A DNA stretch of 52,019 nucleotides from Orientia chuto str. Dubai. Its GTDB lineage: Bacteria > Pseudomonadota > Alphaproteobacteria > Rickettsiales > Rickettsiaceae. Every line of letters begins with the position of its first letter. The stretch's first letter is position 1. Below, in pieces: positions 19,244-28,454 of the stretch. Made by a program: the position numbers and the translations under genes. Where the stretch lies: the NCBI RefSeq assembly GCF_000964595.1, contig NZ_LANP01000005.1:1-52019 (forward strand), given 5' to 3'. The notes under the pieces were generated by a model. It saw only the letters and a list, made by a program, of their open reading frames with translations, was not told where the DNA came from and did no database searches.

Positions 19244-19933
19244 TTATTTTTTATCTATAGTTTTACATAATACAGTATAAAATTTTCTAATAAAATTCTC
19301 TAGTTGCCCTTCTATTAAAGATAATTTATGAGTTAATAGATTATAAAATATTCCAGCTGGAATAGCTGCAAATAATCCAATTGCAGTAGCTAGTAATGCT
19401 TCAGCTATTCCAGGTGCTACAACTACTATGCTAGTATTTTTTGTAGCTGCAATTGATTGAAAGCTATGCATAATGCCCCATACGGTTCCTAATAATCCTA
19501 TAAACGGTGCTGTGGAACTAATTGTTGCAAGAATGATTAAGTAAGTTTCTAGCTGTTGTGATATTTTATTTTTTGTTAGCTCTATTATATGTAAAATTCT
19601 ATCTTTCAAATTGTTGTGACTATCTGAAGTAACGTTATGCTCGTGTTTACATTCATGTAACACTGTTACGAACATTGATGATATGTAATTATCACTATTT
19701 TTGCTAACTCTACTATATAGTTCATCTATTTGTTGATTAGATTGTAATAGTTGATTAAACATATTTATTTCTTTTTTTATACTACTAAAATGGTAGTATT
19801 TATAAAAAACTATAGCCCAGGTCCAAATTGATGCTATGATCAATGTAATCATAACTATTTTACAGATTATATCTGCTGATAAAAAAGCTGAAATAATAGA
19901 AGTTTGAGAAGTTATAGGAGAATGTGTTAGCAT
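19244..19933 (-). CDS. tolQ: TolQ/ExbB proton channel protein
   Basis: A 229-residue MotA/TolQ/ExbB protein. The first helix is at ~22-42 (ICKIVMITLIIASIWTWAIV). The signature pair is at ~140-200 (ATISSTAPFIGLLGTVWGIM; GIAEALLATAIGLFAAIPAG). It is the first gene of the minus-strand tolQRA operon, which maintains outer-membrane integrity during division. The ~210 bp to hemB, which is divergent, must hold both promoters. Confidence 0.92.
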   Translation of the reverse strand: MLTHSPITSQTSIISAFLSADIICKIVMITLIIASIWTWAIVFYKYYHFSSIKKEINMFNQLLQSNQQIDELYSRVSKNSDNYISSMFVTVLHECKHEHNVTSDSHNNLKDRILHIIELTKNKISQQLETYLIILATISSTAPFIGLLGTVWGIMHSFQSIAATKNTSIVVVAPGIAEALLATAIGLFAAIPAGIFYNLLTHKLSLIEGQLENFIRKFYTVLCKTIDKK

Positions 19934-20142
19934 TAAAATTACTTAAATTCAAACATTATTTTTATCTTTGTAATTGAGACAAGAATTACTATTAAGTATA
20001 CTTAAAGTATTTTCAGCATGCAATAAAGATTTTGTTAAATATAATTGTGAAATTAATTTTTCTAATAAAAACTGTTCAAAAATCTAAACTTAATTACTTT
20101 TAATGTTTAATGATCAATTAATTACTAAAAAAGATATTTGTA

Positions 20143-21150
20143 ATGAATTATTCAAGTTGCAAATTTGTAAGATTAAGACGTAACCGACAACATGAATGGC
20201 TAAGAGATTTAGTTGCAGAGACTAACATTTTGTCTTCGGATTTAATTTTACCAATTTTTATTACTGAAGGTATAAATCAGGAAATAACAATTAACACCAT
20301 GCCAAGTGTTAAAATACTTTCATCTGATTTAGCATTAAAGCAAGTTCAAGAGGCTATGAATTATGGTATAAAAGCTGTTGCATTGTTTCCTAGAGTCTCT
20401 ATAGAAAAAAAATGTAATAATGCAGAAGAGGCTTATAATACTAATAATCTTATTTGTAACACTATTAGATTATTAAAGGATAATTTTAGCGAAATTGGAA
20501 TTATTGCTGATGTTGCATTGGATCCTTACACTATACATGGCCATGATGGATTATTAACAGATAATTGCTCGGATGTAGATAATGATAGGACTTTAGTAGT
20601 ATTATGTAAACAGTCTTTGGAATTAGCTGATGCTGGAGCTGACATAATTGCTCCATCTGATATGATGGATGGTAGAGTTAAGGCAATACGTAGTTCTTTA
20701 AATGATAAAGGGTATCTTAATACTATTATTTTGTCTTATGCTGTTAAATATGCATCAAATTTTTATGGGCCATTTAGGGATGCAGTTGGATCTAGATTAT
20801 CTTTTAATTCAATTTCAAAAAAAACTTATCAAATGGATTATCGTAATGCTAAGGAAGCACATAAAGCAGTAGAAATTAGCATTCAAGAGGGGGCAGATAT
20901 GGTAATGGTTAAGCCAGCTATGACATACTTAGATATAGTTTATAGTGTTAGAAATAACTTTAATATTCCAGTTTTTGCTTATCAAACTAGTGGTGAATAT
21001 TCTATGATAAAACATGCAGCACTTAATGGTTGTATGAATTTTGATCATGCGATGTTAGAGTCAGTACAATGTATAAAAAGAGCAGGAGCAACAGCAATTT
21101 TTACTTATGCAGCTCTTGAAATAGCCAAGTTTTTAGCTACCAATCATTAA
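20143..21150 (+). CDS. hemB: delta-aminolevulinic acid dehydratase (porphobilinogen synthase)
   Basis: A 335-residue enzyme condensing two 5-aminolevulinate molecules to porphobilinogen. The active-site lysine regions are IIAPSDMMDGRVKAIRSSL (~168-186) and MVMVKPAMTYLDIV (~247-260). The metal-binding segment reads DVALDPYTIHGHDGLL, with Asp/Ala where zinc enzymes have Cys, so this is the Mg2+-dependent alphaproteobacterial type. Length is normal. The same window has hemW, also in the heme pathway, but not adjacent. Confidence 0.95.
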   Translation: MNYSSCKFVRLRRNRQHEWLRDLVAETNILSSDLILPIFITEGINQEITINTMPSVKILSSDLALKQVQEAMNYGIKAVALFPRVSIEKKCNNAEEAYNTNNLICNTIRLLKDNFSEIGIIADVALDPYTIHGHDGLLTDNCSDVDNDRTLVVLCKQSLELADAGADIIAPSDMMDGRVKAIRSSLNDKGYLNTIILSYAVKYASNFYGPFRDAVGSRLSFNSISKKTYQMDYRNAKEAHKAVEISIQEGADMVMVKPAMTYLDIVYSVRNNFNIPVFAYQTSGEYSMIKHAALNGCMNFDHAMLESVQCIKRAGATAIFTYAALEIAKFLATNH

Positions 21151-21304
21151 AAAATATGTTTAGCTAAAATTATCATGTGTTTTTTATAATAAATTAAGTA
21201 GCGCAATAATTTAGACATAATTAACAGTTTATACAGGTTTAATATTGCAATGATATTATTTATGTTTTAATATAAATTAATGTTAAAAATTAAAATAAAA
21301 TGTA

Positions 21305-21472
21305 ATGGGTATTAGTTCTGCGCAGCTTCTTATTATATTATTGATCATTTTAGTGCTTTTTGGAGCAGGGCGTTTGCCTCAAGTAATGTCTGATTTAGGC
21401 AAAGGAATAAAAGCATTTAAGGATAGCTTAGACAACGATAATAAGAAAAAAAAAGATGATGAAGAAAGCTAA
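21305..21472 (+). CDS. tatA: Sec-independent translocase protein TatA
   Basis: A short gene of 55 residues: [20 protein letters not shown], then [20 protein letters not shown] and a charged tail ending KKKKDDEES. This is the full TatA plan: a short N-terminus, one transmembrane helix, the FG hinge, an amphipathic helix and an acidic/basic tail. Some Rickettsiales have a single TatA/E-type protein. It is convergent with aatA; only 3 bases separate the two stop codons, and both lie in one hairpin. Confidence 0.93.
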   Translation: MGISSAQLLIILLIILVLFGAGRLPQVMSDLGKGIKAFKDSLDNDNKKKKDDEES

Positions 21473-21488
21473 TAATTATATTAGCTTT
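21465..21488. terminator. shared bidirectional terminator of tatA and aatA
   Basis: A perfect 10 bp inverted repeat (AAAGCTAATA and TATTAGCTTT, loop ATTA) ends in TTTT on the plus strand. It contains the stop codon of tatA (21470-21472) and the reverse-strand stop of aatA (21476-21478), so both coding ends form the hairpin. Confidence 0.6.
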
Positions 21489-22678
21489 TCACAAGCTTCT
21501 TTGATTTGTAAGCATGCAATATTTAGATCTGTTGTGCTTACTGCATAAGATAATCTAAAATATCCATTTATACCAAAAGCCTCTCCTGGTACTACTGATA
21601 CTTCTGCATACTCAAGTAAATAACAAGCAAAATCATTACTTGTGTTTATTTTTTGTCCAGTAGGAGTAATTTTATGCAACAGTTCTTGACAAGAAACAAA
21701 TAGATAAAAAGTTCCTGCTGGCTTGTAGCACCTAAGTCCCATGATATTATTGAGGATATTAAACGCAAAATCTCGTTTTTTTTGTAAAACTGCTATGTTT
21801 TCTTGAATGTGATTTTTGTTGCCTGTCAATGCCTCAATTGCTGCAACTTGACTAATAGAACAAGGATTAGAAGTACTATGTGACTGAATTTTAATCATTG
21901 CTTTTATAATGTTCTTATTGCCAGCTCCATAACCAATACGCCATCCTGTCATTGCATATGCCTTGGAAACTCCATTAACAATAAATATTCTTTCCTTTAG
22001 GTTTGGAGCTACTGCTGCTAAAGCATGAAATTTATTATTATCAAACATAATATGTTCATAAATATCATCACACATTATATATATATTTTTATGTAAACTA
22101 AGTACTTCAGATAATAATTTTAACTCTTTGAGAGTATATACTGCACCAGTAGGATTATTAGGCGAATTTAGTAATAACCACTTAGTTTTATCAGTAATAG
22201 CATTATTAAGTTGAGTTGGAGTAACTTTAAAATTAGTACTTTCATAACAATTAATAAACTTACTAGTAGCCCCAGTTAACGATACAATATAAGGATATGA
22301 AACCCAATATGGCATTGGAATAATAACCTCATCCCCTTCGGCTAAAGTAGCTAATAGAGCATTATAAATAACTTGTTTAGCTCCAGAACTAACTATGATC
22401 TCGTCTAGTTGATAATCAAGATTATTTTCAGTTTTGAATTTTGTTTTAACTGCTTGTTTTAATTCTGGCATGCCATCAACATTAGTATATTTTGTCATAC
22501 CGCGATTTATAGCATCAATAGCACGAATTTTAATATTACTTGGAGTATCAAAATCTAGCTCACCTACACTTAAGGAAATTATATTTTTACCTTGCTGCTT
22601 AAGTTCAGCTGCTTTTTGAGCAACCATCATGGTTGGAGAACTTTTTATGTGATTGATTCTATGAGTAATAAGTGACAT
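21476..22678 (-). CDS. aatA: aspartate aminotransferase (class I PLP)
   Basis: A 400-residue fold-type I aminotransferase. LLNSPNNPTGAVY (~170-182) is the conserved NPTG region. VNGVSKAYAMTGWRIGYGAG (~231-250) carries the PLP Schiff-base lysine and phosphate-binding Arg. RLSYAVSTTDL holds the C-terminal substrate-carboxylate Arg. It matches the AatA/1-gamma aspartate/prephenate aminotransferase group of Rickettsiales and converts aspartate and 2-oxoglutarate to oxaloacetate and glutamate. It is divergent from the methyltransferase at 22784. Confidence 0.92.
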   Translation of the reverse strand: MSLITHRINHIKSSPTMMVAQKAAELKQQGKNIISLSVGELDFDTPSNIKIRAIDAINRGMTKYTNVDGMPELKQAVKTKFKTENNLDYQLDEIIVSSGAKQVIYNALLATLAEGDEVIIPMPYWVSYPYIVSLTGATSKFINCYESTNFKVTPTQLNNAITDKTKWLLLNSPNNPTGAVYTLKELKLLSEVLSLHKNIYIMCDDIYEHIMFDNNKFHALAAVAPNLKERIFIVNGVSKAYAMTGWRIGYGAGNKNIIKAMIKIQSHSTSNPCSISQVAAIEALTGNKNHIQENIAVLQKKRDFAFNILNNIMGLRCYKPAGTFYLFVSCQELLHKITPTGQKINTSNDFACYLLEYAEVSVVPGEAFGINGYFRLSYAVSTTDLNIACLQIKEACEKLI

Positions 22679-22783
22679 AAATTAACTACATATAATGATA
22701 TTTAAAGCTGTAGATTATTAAATTACATTGCTACAAAGCATAATATTATATTAAGTATATAATTAATTCAAATCAATATAATT

Positions 22784-23824
22784 ATGTCAGTTGTTCAAAG
22801 AATAAGAAATATTTTTATAAATAGTCTTAATAAATTTAAGGAAGTTTTCTTGTTTATTATTTCATCCCCAACTTATATAAGCCAAATAGCTACTTTAGCT
22901 AAACAGCATATTTGGGAAGTAAAAATGAAATTAAAAAATTTAGGTGCTGCTAATATCGACTTAGGTATATATCATCTTCGTAATGGTAATTACAACGAGG
23001 CCATTATACGCTTTAAAATAGTGTTGATGTTGCTAAAGAAAGAAACAGATCAAGCAAACTATTGGTTATCCTTTACATATTTAATTAAAGGTAACTATAC
23101 AAAATCATTACAATATGCAAAGCTAGTAAAACAACAAGATACAGCTGAGTTACAAACAGTTTTAGAAAATCATCAAATGTTAAATTCTGTACCAAAGCAA
23201 ATCTGGAGTATATATAAAAATATTACTTTTGAATATTATAGTTCAAGGTTTATTGGAAAAAATGTCAATCTTGCACAAGAATTTGTTAATACTTTATTGG
23301 AGGTAGTAGAAGAGTTGCCACAAGACTGTAAAATACTAGATTATGGTTGTGGAAATGGAATTATTGGATATATTCTCTCTGAAAAAATTGCTCAAAAGTT
23401 TACCCTTATAGGGGTAGAGTGCCATAATAGATTAAGTGAAGTTGCAAATGCACATAATCATATCTATGATCAAGTTATATCATTATGGCCACAAGATTTT
23501 GTAGAAAAAAAATGCGAAAAAGATCAGTTTAATATTATCATTATTTTTGCTAGTATTTCCTACAGCGTTGATCTTCAGTCAATAATAACAAAATTTTACA
23601 AAGTTTTGTCACCAGGTGGATATCTTGGCATAGTATTGCCTTCCAACAGAAGTAAAACGACTTTTGATTTACAATATTTATGGTTCTCTTATAATATATG
23701 CGATGTAGAAAAAACTCTGCAGAACATAAATGAGCATGGTCAGTTTAATTTAGTAAGGGCAAGAGAGATAAAAATCCCAGATCAAAATTTATCTTATAGT
23801 ATTTTGATACTTAAAAAAAATTAG
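22784..23824 (+). CDS. TPR-containing class I SAM methyltransferase
   Basis: A 346-residue protein. Residues ~50-130 form one or two TPR-type helix pairs (NIDLGIYHLRNGNYNEAIIR; YWLSFTYLIKGNYTKSLQYA). A Rossmann methyltransferase domain follows, with motif I KILDYGCGNGIIGYILSE at ~185-202, an acidic motif II (TLIGVECHNRL) and a motif IV region NIIIIFASISY. The substrate is unknown; the TPR-methyltransferase arrangement suggests a protein or lipid partner. It is a conserved-looking single gene upstream of mlaA but 66 bases apart. Confidence 0.8.
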   Translation: MSVVQRIRNIFINSLNKFKEVFLFIISSPTYISQIATLAKQHIWEVKMKLKNLGAANIDLGIYHLRNGNYNEAIIRFKIVLMLLKKETDQANYWLSFTYLIKGNYTKSLQYAKLVKQQDTAELQTVLENHQMLNSVPKQIWSIYKNITFEYYSSRFIGKNVNLAQEFVNTLLEVVEELPQDCKILDYGCGNGIIGYILSEKIAQKFTLIGVECHNRLSEVANAHNHIYDQVISLWPQDFVEKKCEKDQFNIIIIFASISYSVDLQSIITKFYKVLSPGGYLGIVLPSNRSKTTFDLQYLWFSYNICDVEKTLQNINEHGQFNLVRAREIKIPDQNLSYSILILKKN

Positions 23825-23890
23825 GTATTTAAGAGTAAATTAATTATATTAATATGTAGTTCTCTAAATGTAGTCATCTAATAAAAATAA

Positions 23891-24733
23891 ATGATGCGTA
23901 TTATATCTGCTGTAATAATTACTTGTGCAACTATTTTAATGGTAAAAGCTGATGTTTTACTAGTTCAAAATAGCGATAATATAGAGAACATTGATAAAAC
24001 TAAAGAAGATTCTTACTTAGATTCAGGTAACATTTACTTAGATATTGATGAAGATACCTGTTTAAGAGCTTTTGATCCTTTTGAGAGAATTAATAGAAAA
24101 ATCTTTTACTTTAATTTAATTCTTGATTACCTTATTTTAAGGCCAATATCTAATGCCTATAATAAAGCAGCTCCTCAGGATATGAAAAATGCGGTAGAAA
24201 GTCTTGTTGGTAATAGCGTTGTACCATTTACATTCATAAACAGTATTTTACAATTAAATTTTAAGAATTCTATCGTGAGCTTGTGGCAATTTATAGTAAA
24301 CACAATTTTAGGTGTTGGAGGTTTACATAATATTGCAGCAGAATTTGATTTACAAGCTCAACCGTTAGATTTTAGCAGTACATTAGCTAGATATGGTATT
24401 AAATCTGGACCATATATTATTTTGCCAATTTTTGGAGGTATGAATTTTAGAGATGTCAGTAATATAGCTTTTGCACAGCTAAGTCCATTACAGTATTTTT
24501 TTGATAAAATCCATGCTGAAAAATTAATTAATATGAACATTTTCTTTAATAAGAAATTTGCTACAGGAATTAAGATAATCGACAAAATACATCAAAGAGC
24601 TAAATTATTTGGTAATGCTGAATTTATCATGAAAAACTCGATAGATCCTTATTCTATATATAGAAATGATTCATACAAAAAATCATATTATTTTCAAAAA
24701 TGTCGAGCTAATATAAATTTACTAAAAAGATGA
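23891..24733 (+). CDS. mlaA: MlaA (VacJ) outer-membrane lipid asymmetry lipoprotein
   Basis: A 280-residue protein with an N-terminal signal (IISAVIITCATILMVKA). The MlaA core runs from DPFERINRKIFYFNLILDYL (~58-77) through AAPQDMKNAVESLVGNSVVP and the family signature YGIKSGPYIILPIFGGMNFRD (~165-185). No clear lipobox is visible, so the anchor may be an uncleaved helix. MlaA removes misplaced phospholipids from the outer leaflet and passes them to MlaC, encoded immediately downstream with a 4-base overlap. Confidence 0.92.
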   Translation: MMRIISAVIITCATILMVKADVLLVQNSDNIENIDKTKEDSYLDSGNIYLDIDEDTCLRAFDPFERINRKIFYFNLILDYLILRPISNAYNKAAPQDMKNAVESLVGNSVVPFTFINSILQLNFKNSIVSLWQFIVNTILGVGGLHNIAAEFDLQAQPLDFSSTLARYGIKSGPYIILPIFGGMNFRDVSNIAFAQLSPLQYFFDKIHAEKLINMNIFFNKKFATGIKIIDKIHQRAKLFGNAEFIMKNSIDPYSIYRNDSYKKSYYFQKCRANINLLKR

Positions 24734-25320
24734 TCACTATGCCATTAAAAAGAAACATTATTATTTTCTTATTTTTCATATTTAATAGTTTATCTGCTTA
24801 TGCTTCACAGGATGTAAAAGAATATGTTGATAGTGTAATGCAAGAAACAATGTCTATAATAAAAGATCAATCCTTTCAACAAAAAGATAAAAGCATAAAA
24901 TTAAGATTGTTATTAGAAAGAAACTTTGATCTTAATTCAATGGTAAGTTCAATATTAGGCAGAAATAAGGTTAAACTATCTAGCGTTCAAATAGAGGAAT
25001 TTAATAAAGTATGTGAGAATTACATATTAACATATTGTAGTAAAATGCTTGCAAATTACAATGCCATTGCTATTAATATTAGAACAGTATCTGCTAGTGG
25101 CTCTCTGGGCTATATAGTAAGAACTGAAATTATACAGCAGAATAATCAAGTACTTAAGATTGATTTTTTAGTGAAAAAATTAGATCAGGAATATAAAATC
25201 GTCAATATAATAATTGAAGGAATAAGCTTAATTACTACTCATGCTATTGAAATCACGAATGTGATTAGAGATAAAGGGTTTAATTATTTAATTAATAATC
25301 TAAAAGATAAGAGTTCATAA
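24730..25320 (+). CDS. mlaC: MlaC/Ttg2D phospholipid-binding periplasmic protein
   Basis: A 196-residue protein with an N-terminal signal (NIIIFLFFIFNSLSAYA, cleavage near residue 26) and the MlaC fold: RNFDLNSMVSSILGRN, VQIEEFNKVCENYILTYCSK, then a beta-rich half ending EYKIVNIIIEGISLITTHAI. It ferries phospholipid between MlaA and the inner-membrane MlaFEDB transporter. It overlaps mlaA by 4 bases and is followed 13 bases later by hemW. Confidence 0.9.
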   Translation: MITMPLKRNIIIFLFFIFNSLSAYASQDVKEYVDSVMQETMSIIKDQSFQQKDKSIKLRLLLERNFDLNSMVSSILGRNKVKLSSVQIEEFNKVCENYILTYCSKMLANYNAIAINIRTVSASGSLGYIVRTEIIQQNNQVLKIDFLVKKLDQEYKIVNIIIEGISLITTHAIEITNVIRDKGFNYLINNLKDKSS

Positions 25321-25333
25321 ATTAAGTAATATT

Positions 25334-26536
25334 TTGGTTTTTCCTGATAATTTAGCTGATAAAGATATATCTATTTATATTCATTGGCCTTTTTGTTTAT
25401 CAAAATGCCCTTATTGTGATTTTAACTCACATGTTGCTACTACCAAAGTTAATTTTAATAATTGGCAACTAGCTTTTCATAAGTCAATTAAATATTTTGA
25501 AACTTTACTAGCTGGTAAAACAATTAAGTCTGTATTTTTTGGTGGAGGAACTCCATCATTAATGGATCCACAGTTAGTATCTAGTATCCTTAATTTACTT
25601 TCTAGTTTAGCTAAATTCAGCAAGACAATTGAAGTTACTCTTGAAGCTAATCCAACATCTGTTGAGGCTACAAAGTTTAAATTATTTAGGTTAGCTGGTA
25701 TAAATAGGGTATCTCTTGGTATACAATCTTTGAGGTTTAATAACTTACAATTTCTTGGTCGGACTCATGATGTAGAATCGGCAAAACAAGCTGCTATTTT
25801 AGCGAGAACAATATTTCCTAAATTTTCATTTGATTTAATTTATGCTATGGCTGGGCAAGATATTGAAGCATGGAAAGAAGAATTACAAGAAGCAATGCTA
25901 ATTGCTGGTGATCATATTTCACTTTATCAATTAACTGTTGAAAAAGGAACTAGGTTTTTTAGTGATTATCTTAAAGGTAAATTTTTGTTACCTAATGATA
26001 AAGTGGCAGCTAATCTTTATAATTATACTAACTATTATTTGAAAAATCTTGGTTATTATCGCTATGAAATTTCAAATTATAGTAAAATTGGGGCTGAATG
26101 TTATCATAATATAAATTATTGGAATTATGGCAGCTATTTAGGAATAGGACCAGGGGCACATAGTCGTATTGTTTATTATGATCAGAAAACTAGAAAAAAA
26201 TCAGTTAAAGCCATTACTATGCAGTATAATCCTCAAAAATGGTTAGATTCTGTTCTAATACCTCATGGTAATGGCATTAAAGATTTATATAGTCTAACTA
26301 ATAAAGAAGTTATTCAGGAAGTCATAATAATGGGTCTACGTCTATCTACAGGTATATCACAAGATAGACTATTAGAATTAACTGAGTATAATTTTCAACA
26401 AGCGCTAAACATGGAATACATTCAACAGTTACAAGATACTGGCTATATTATTATGAATAATAATATCATAAAACTAACAAGCAAGGCAATGATGGTGTAT
26501 AACTATATAGTTAATAAAATAATTCCAGATAAATGA
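25334..26536 (+). CDS. hemW: radical SAM heme chaperone HemW
   Basis: A 400-residue radical SAM protein. The [4Fe-4S] motif CLSKCPYCDF (~22-31) follows YIHWPFC. FFGGGTPSLMDP (~71-82), VTLEANPTSVE (~98) and RVSLGIQSLRFNNLQFLGR match HemW/HemN. The C-terminal HemN domain is at ~300-395. HemW-type proteins (formerly called oxygen-independent coproporphyrinogen oxidases) bind and deliver heme; the single-Cys-spaced cluster and ~400 residues favour HemW over HemN. The start is a TTG at 25334 with no ATG nearby. Its stop overlaps the next gene's ATG by 4 bases. Confidence 0.88.
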   Translation: MVFPDNLADKDISIYIHWPFCLSKCPYCDFNSHVATTKVNFNNWQLAFHKSIKYFETLLAGKTIKSVFFGGGTPSLMDPQLVSSILNLLSSLAKFSKTIEVTLEANPTSVEATKFKLFRLAGINRVSLGIQSLRFNNLQFLGRTHDVESAKQAAILARTIFPKFSFDLIYAMAGQDIEAWKEELQEAMLIAGDHISLYQLTVEKGTRFFSDYLKGKFLLPNDKVAANLYNYTNYYLKNLGYYRYEISNYSKIGAECYHNINYWNYGSYLGIGPGAHSRIVYYDQKTRKKSVKAITMQYNPQKWLDSVLIPHGNGIKDLYSLTNKEVIQEVIIMGLRLSTGISQDRLLELTEYNFQQALNMEYIQQLQDTGYIIMNNNIIKLTSKAMMVYNYIVNKIIPDK

Positions 26537-27045
26537 ATATTTTTGTCTTACATAAGGATTCACAAATTGCAGCAGAAATGCTTTGTGATAAGCACATAGT
26601 AAAAATGCCATTAGAAACTGCTCAGCTATTATGTAGTGTATTTTTAGTAGCATTAAGCAATTCTAATTCCTTAGTTAGCACTACAAATTGTGATATTATA
26701 GTACCATATAAGCTTACTCATTGTAATCATCCTTGTTCTATATGGGCTAGGAGCTCACGAGGAAATTTTAATTGGTTAAGGAAGCATGGTCGGGCTTTGT
26801 GTAAAGAATATACTTATCGATATAAAAAAAAACATAAATCAGAAACTGTAATAGATTGGTGTGATAGTAATAAGGATGTATTAATTTTTCAAATAGATGA
26901 AATACAGGATTTTGTACAAGCATTACCAGAACACTACAAGTGTAGTGATGCTGTAAGTGCTTATAGAGAATATTACTTACATGAAAAATTAAGATTTGCT
27001 AGATGGGAAAAATGTAGAAAAGCACCAAATTGGATTACAATATAG
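26533..27045 (+). CDS. conserved hypothetical protein, phage/marine-bacterium type
   Basis: A 170-residue soluble protein with a strong family pattern: MNIFVLHKDSQIAAEMLCDK, HIVKMPLETAQLL, YKLTHCNHPCSIWARSS, NFNWLRKHGRALCKEYTYRY, ALPEHYKC and AYREYYLHEKLRFARW. I recall the same pattern in uncharacterised proteins of phages and marine bacteria, with conserved His, Cys, Trp and Tyr suggesting an enzyme or metal site. No named function is known to me. It overlaps hemW by the 4 bases ATGA, so it is probably co-translated with it. Confidence 0.75.
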   Translation: MNIFVLHKDSQIAAEMLCDKHIVKMPLETAQLLCSVFLVALSNSNSLVSTTNCDIIVPYKLTHCNHPCSIWARSSRGNFNWLRKHGRALCKEYTYRYKKKHKSETVIDWCDSNKDVLIFQIDEIQDFVQALPEHYKCSDAVSAYREYYLHEKLRFARWEKCRKAPNWITI

Positions 27046-27713
27046 CTTGATTATCGATAGCTTTTAAATAGCTTCATGGAGAATAAAAATTTGGAAGATT
27101 TTGCACTGATTTTCAATCTAAAGATTAAACTTATGATCTATAAATATATACAGCTCAATATTACACTTAGTTAAACAGATGATCTATGCTTTTTTTTATA
27201 GCAATGTGTGTTTGTGCTAATTTATTTATAATACACTTAGCATGTGTTTTACTAAGAAACTATAGATTTCTAATCTTTTTCCATGATTTTCTCTATAATC
27301 TTTGCGTTGTAATAACATTTACAAGAGTGAGTTGGATTATCAATAGTTATACGCTGAGCTTGATTAAACTACTCCTTTAATGCTTTGATGTTTTGTGATC
27401 ATGGTCCTACTTACTTATCAACGTAGAAGTAGAGTAATTGAGCTTATGATTTAACTTATACTACTACGCTATTTATCAGCTTGCCATATGTTATTCTGCA
27501 TTATAAACTTGTTAACTTATGCTTTAATCAGGTTTGTCCTAATATCATAGGAAGGATACTACTATCATAACTCATCTAGCATTTGCTATCTTTTCAAAAG
27601 ATCTATTTTGGAATTATTAATCCATTTGTTGTTAATGTTGGCGAAATTATTTCTCAAAACAAGGATGTTATATATTTCTTCACAGGTACTCTTTAAATAT
27701 ATAACATTGTCTA
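27046..27713. other. degenerate intergenic DNA with old RAGE junction traces
   Basis: Bases 27078-27120 resemble the end of the RAGE junction repeat (GGAGAATAAAAATTTGGAAG). Bases 27186-27260 resemble its inverted 3' part (TTTATAGCAA, TTTATAATACACTT), so this is an older, eroded version of the palindrome at 27714-28444. The 64-codon ORF at 27186-27380 falls in this repeat and is not protein-like. The rest shows nothing recognisable. Confidence 0.4.
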
Positions 27714-27951
27714 ATGAAAAAGGTTGAAAGTCATATTCAATATAAAGAAGAAGAAAAGTTAACTTTCATTAACTTTTACACTTTATAGAACCTACTATTA
27801 ACTTGTGTTAATTTTTATTAATTTTTCAATATTCAGCCTTAACTGTAATTAAATTTGCAAAATTTGTCAATATTATAAAAAAATTAATGCAAAAGGTCGA
27901 ATATAAGGAGAATAAAAATTTAGGAAATTTAGCGCTAATTTTAAATTCAGA
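27714..27951 (+). repeat. RAGE junction repeat, left arm of palindrome
   Basis: The arm runs from TGAAAAAGGTTGAAAGTCAT to AAATTTAGCGCTAATTTTAA. It is the plus-oriented 5' part of the junction repeat seen at 50381-50806. Its near-perfect inverted partner is at 28206-28444. Confidence 0.85.
27887..27914 (+). repeat. 28 bp GGTCGAATATA motif, copy 2
   Basis: It has the form AAAAGGTCGAATATAAGGAG, within the left palindrome arm. Confidence 0.85.
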
Positions 27952-27952
27952 A

Positions 27953-28050
27953 CAAGTCCTCTTTTGATCTCTATAAACTGTGTTTTCATTCGGAGTCTAC
28001 TTAGTAATCTATTTGTAAACTTTAATGCTATTGAAATTACTATATAATTG
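27953..28050 (-). pseudogene. RAGE integrase, 5' fragment
   Basis: On the minus strand this encodes KFTNRLLSK-like sequence and continues through the VYRD and RGLV region. It matches the first ~34 codons of the integrase at 51911 with small deletions and a damaged start. It is cut at the junction with the left palindrome arm. Confidence 0.6.
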
Positions 28051-28205
28051 ATATTATTAATAAATACTGTGGTTAATAACTGATCAAATAATTATGCTTG
28101 TTTTATAGCAATTTTTTTATATTAATTCATTCATAATACATCTGAATTGAAAAACGCTTGATTTACCCTTAGGTTGTATGCGTTTCTTAATCATTAGTTT
28201 AACTT

Positions 28206-28444
28206 CTGAATTAAAAATTAGCGCTAAATTTCCTAAATTTGTATTCTCCTTATATTCGACCTTTTGCATTAATTTTTTTGTAATATTGACAAATTTTGCA
28301 AATTTAATTACAGTTAAGGTTGAATATTGAAAAATTAATAAAAGTTAACACAAGTTAATAGTAGGTTCTATAAAGTGCGAAAGTTAACAAAAATTAACTT
28401 CCCTTCTTCTTTAGATTGAATATGACTTTCAACCTTTTTCACTA
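28206..28444 (-). repeat. RAGE junction repeat, right arm of palindrome
   Basis: This is the inverse of 27714-27951. Together with 27953-28205 it forms a more complete minus-strand junction repeat leading into the integrase fragment at 27953-28050. Confidence 0.85.
28242..28269 (-). repeat. 28 bp GGTCGAATATA motif, copy 3
   Basis: It has the same AAGG-type form as copy 2, in opposite orientation. Confidence 0.85.
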
Positions 28445-28454
28445 GGATATGATC

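Noticed and set aside
27186-27380. 64-codon hydrophobic ORF
   Set aside because: It falls in an eroded RAGE junction repeat; the hydrophobicity follows from T-rich DNA.
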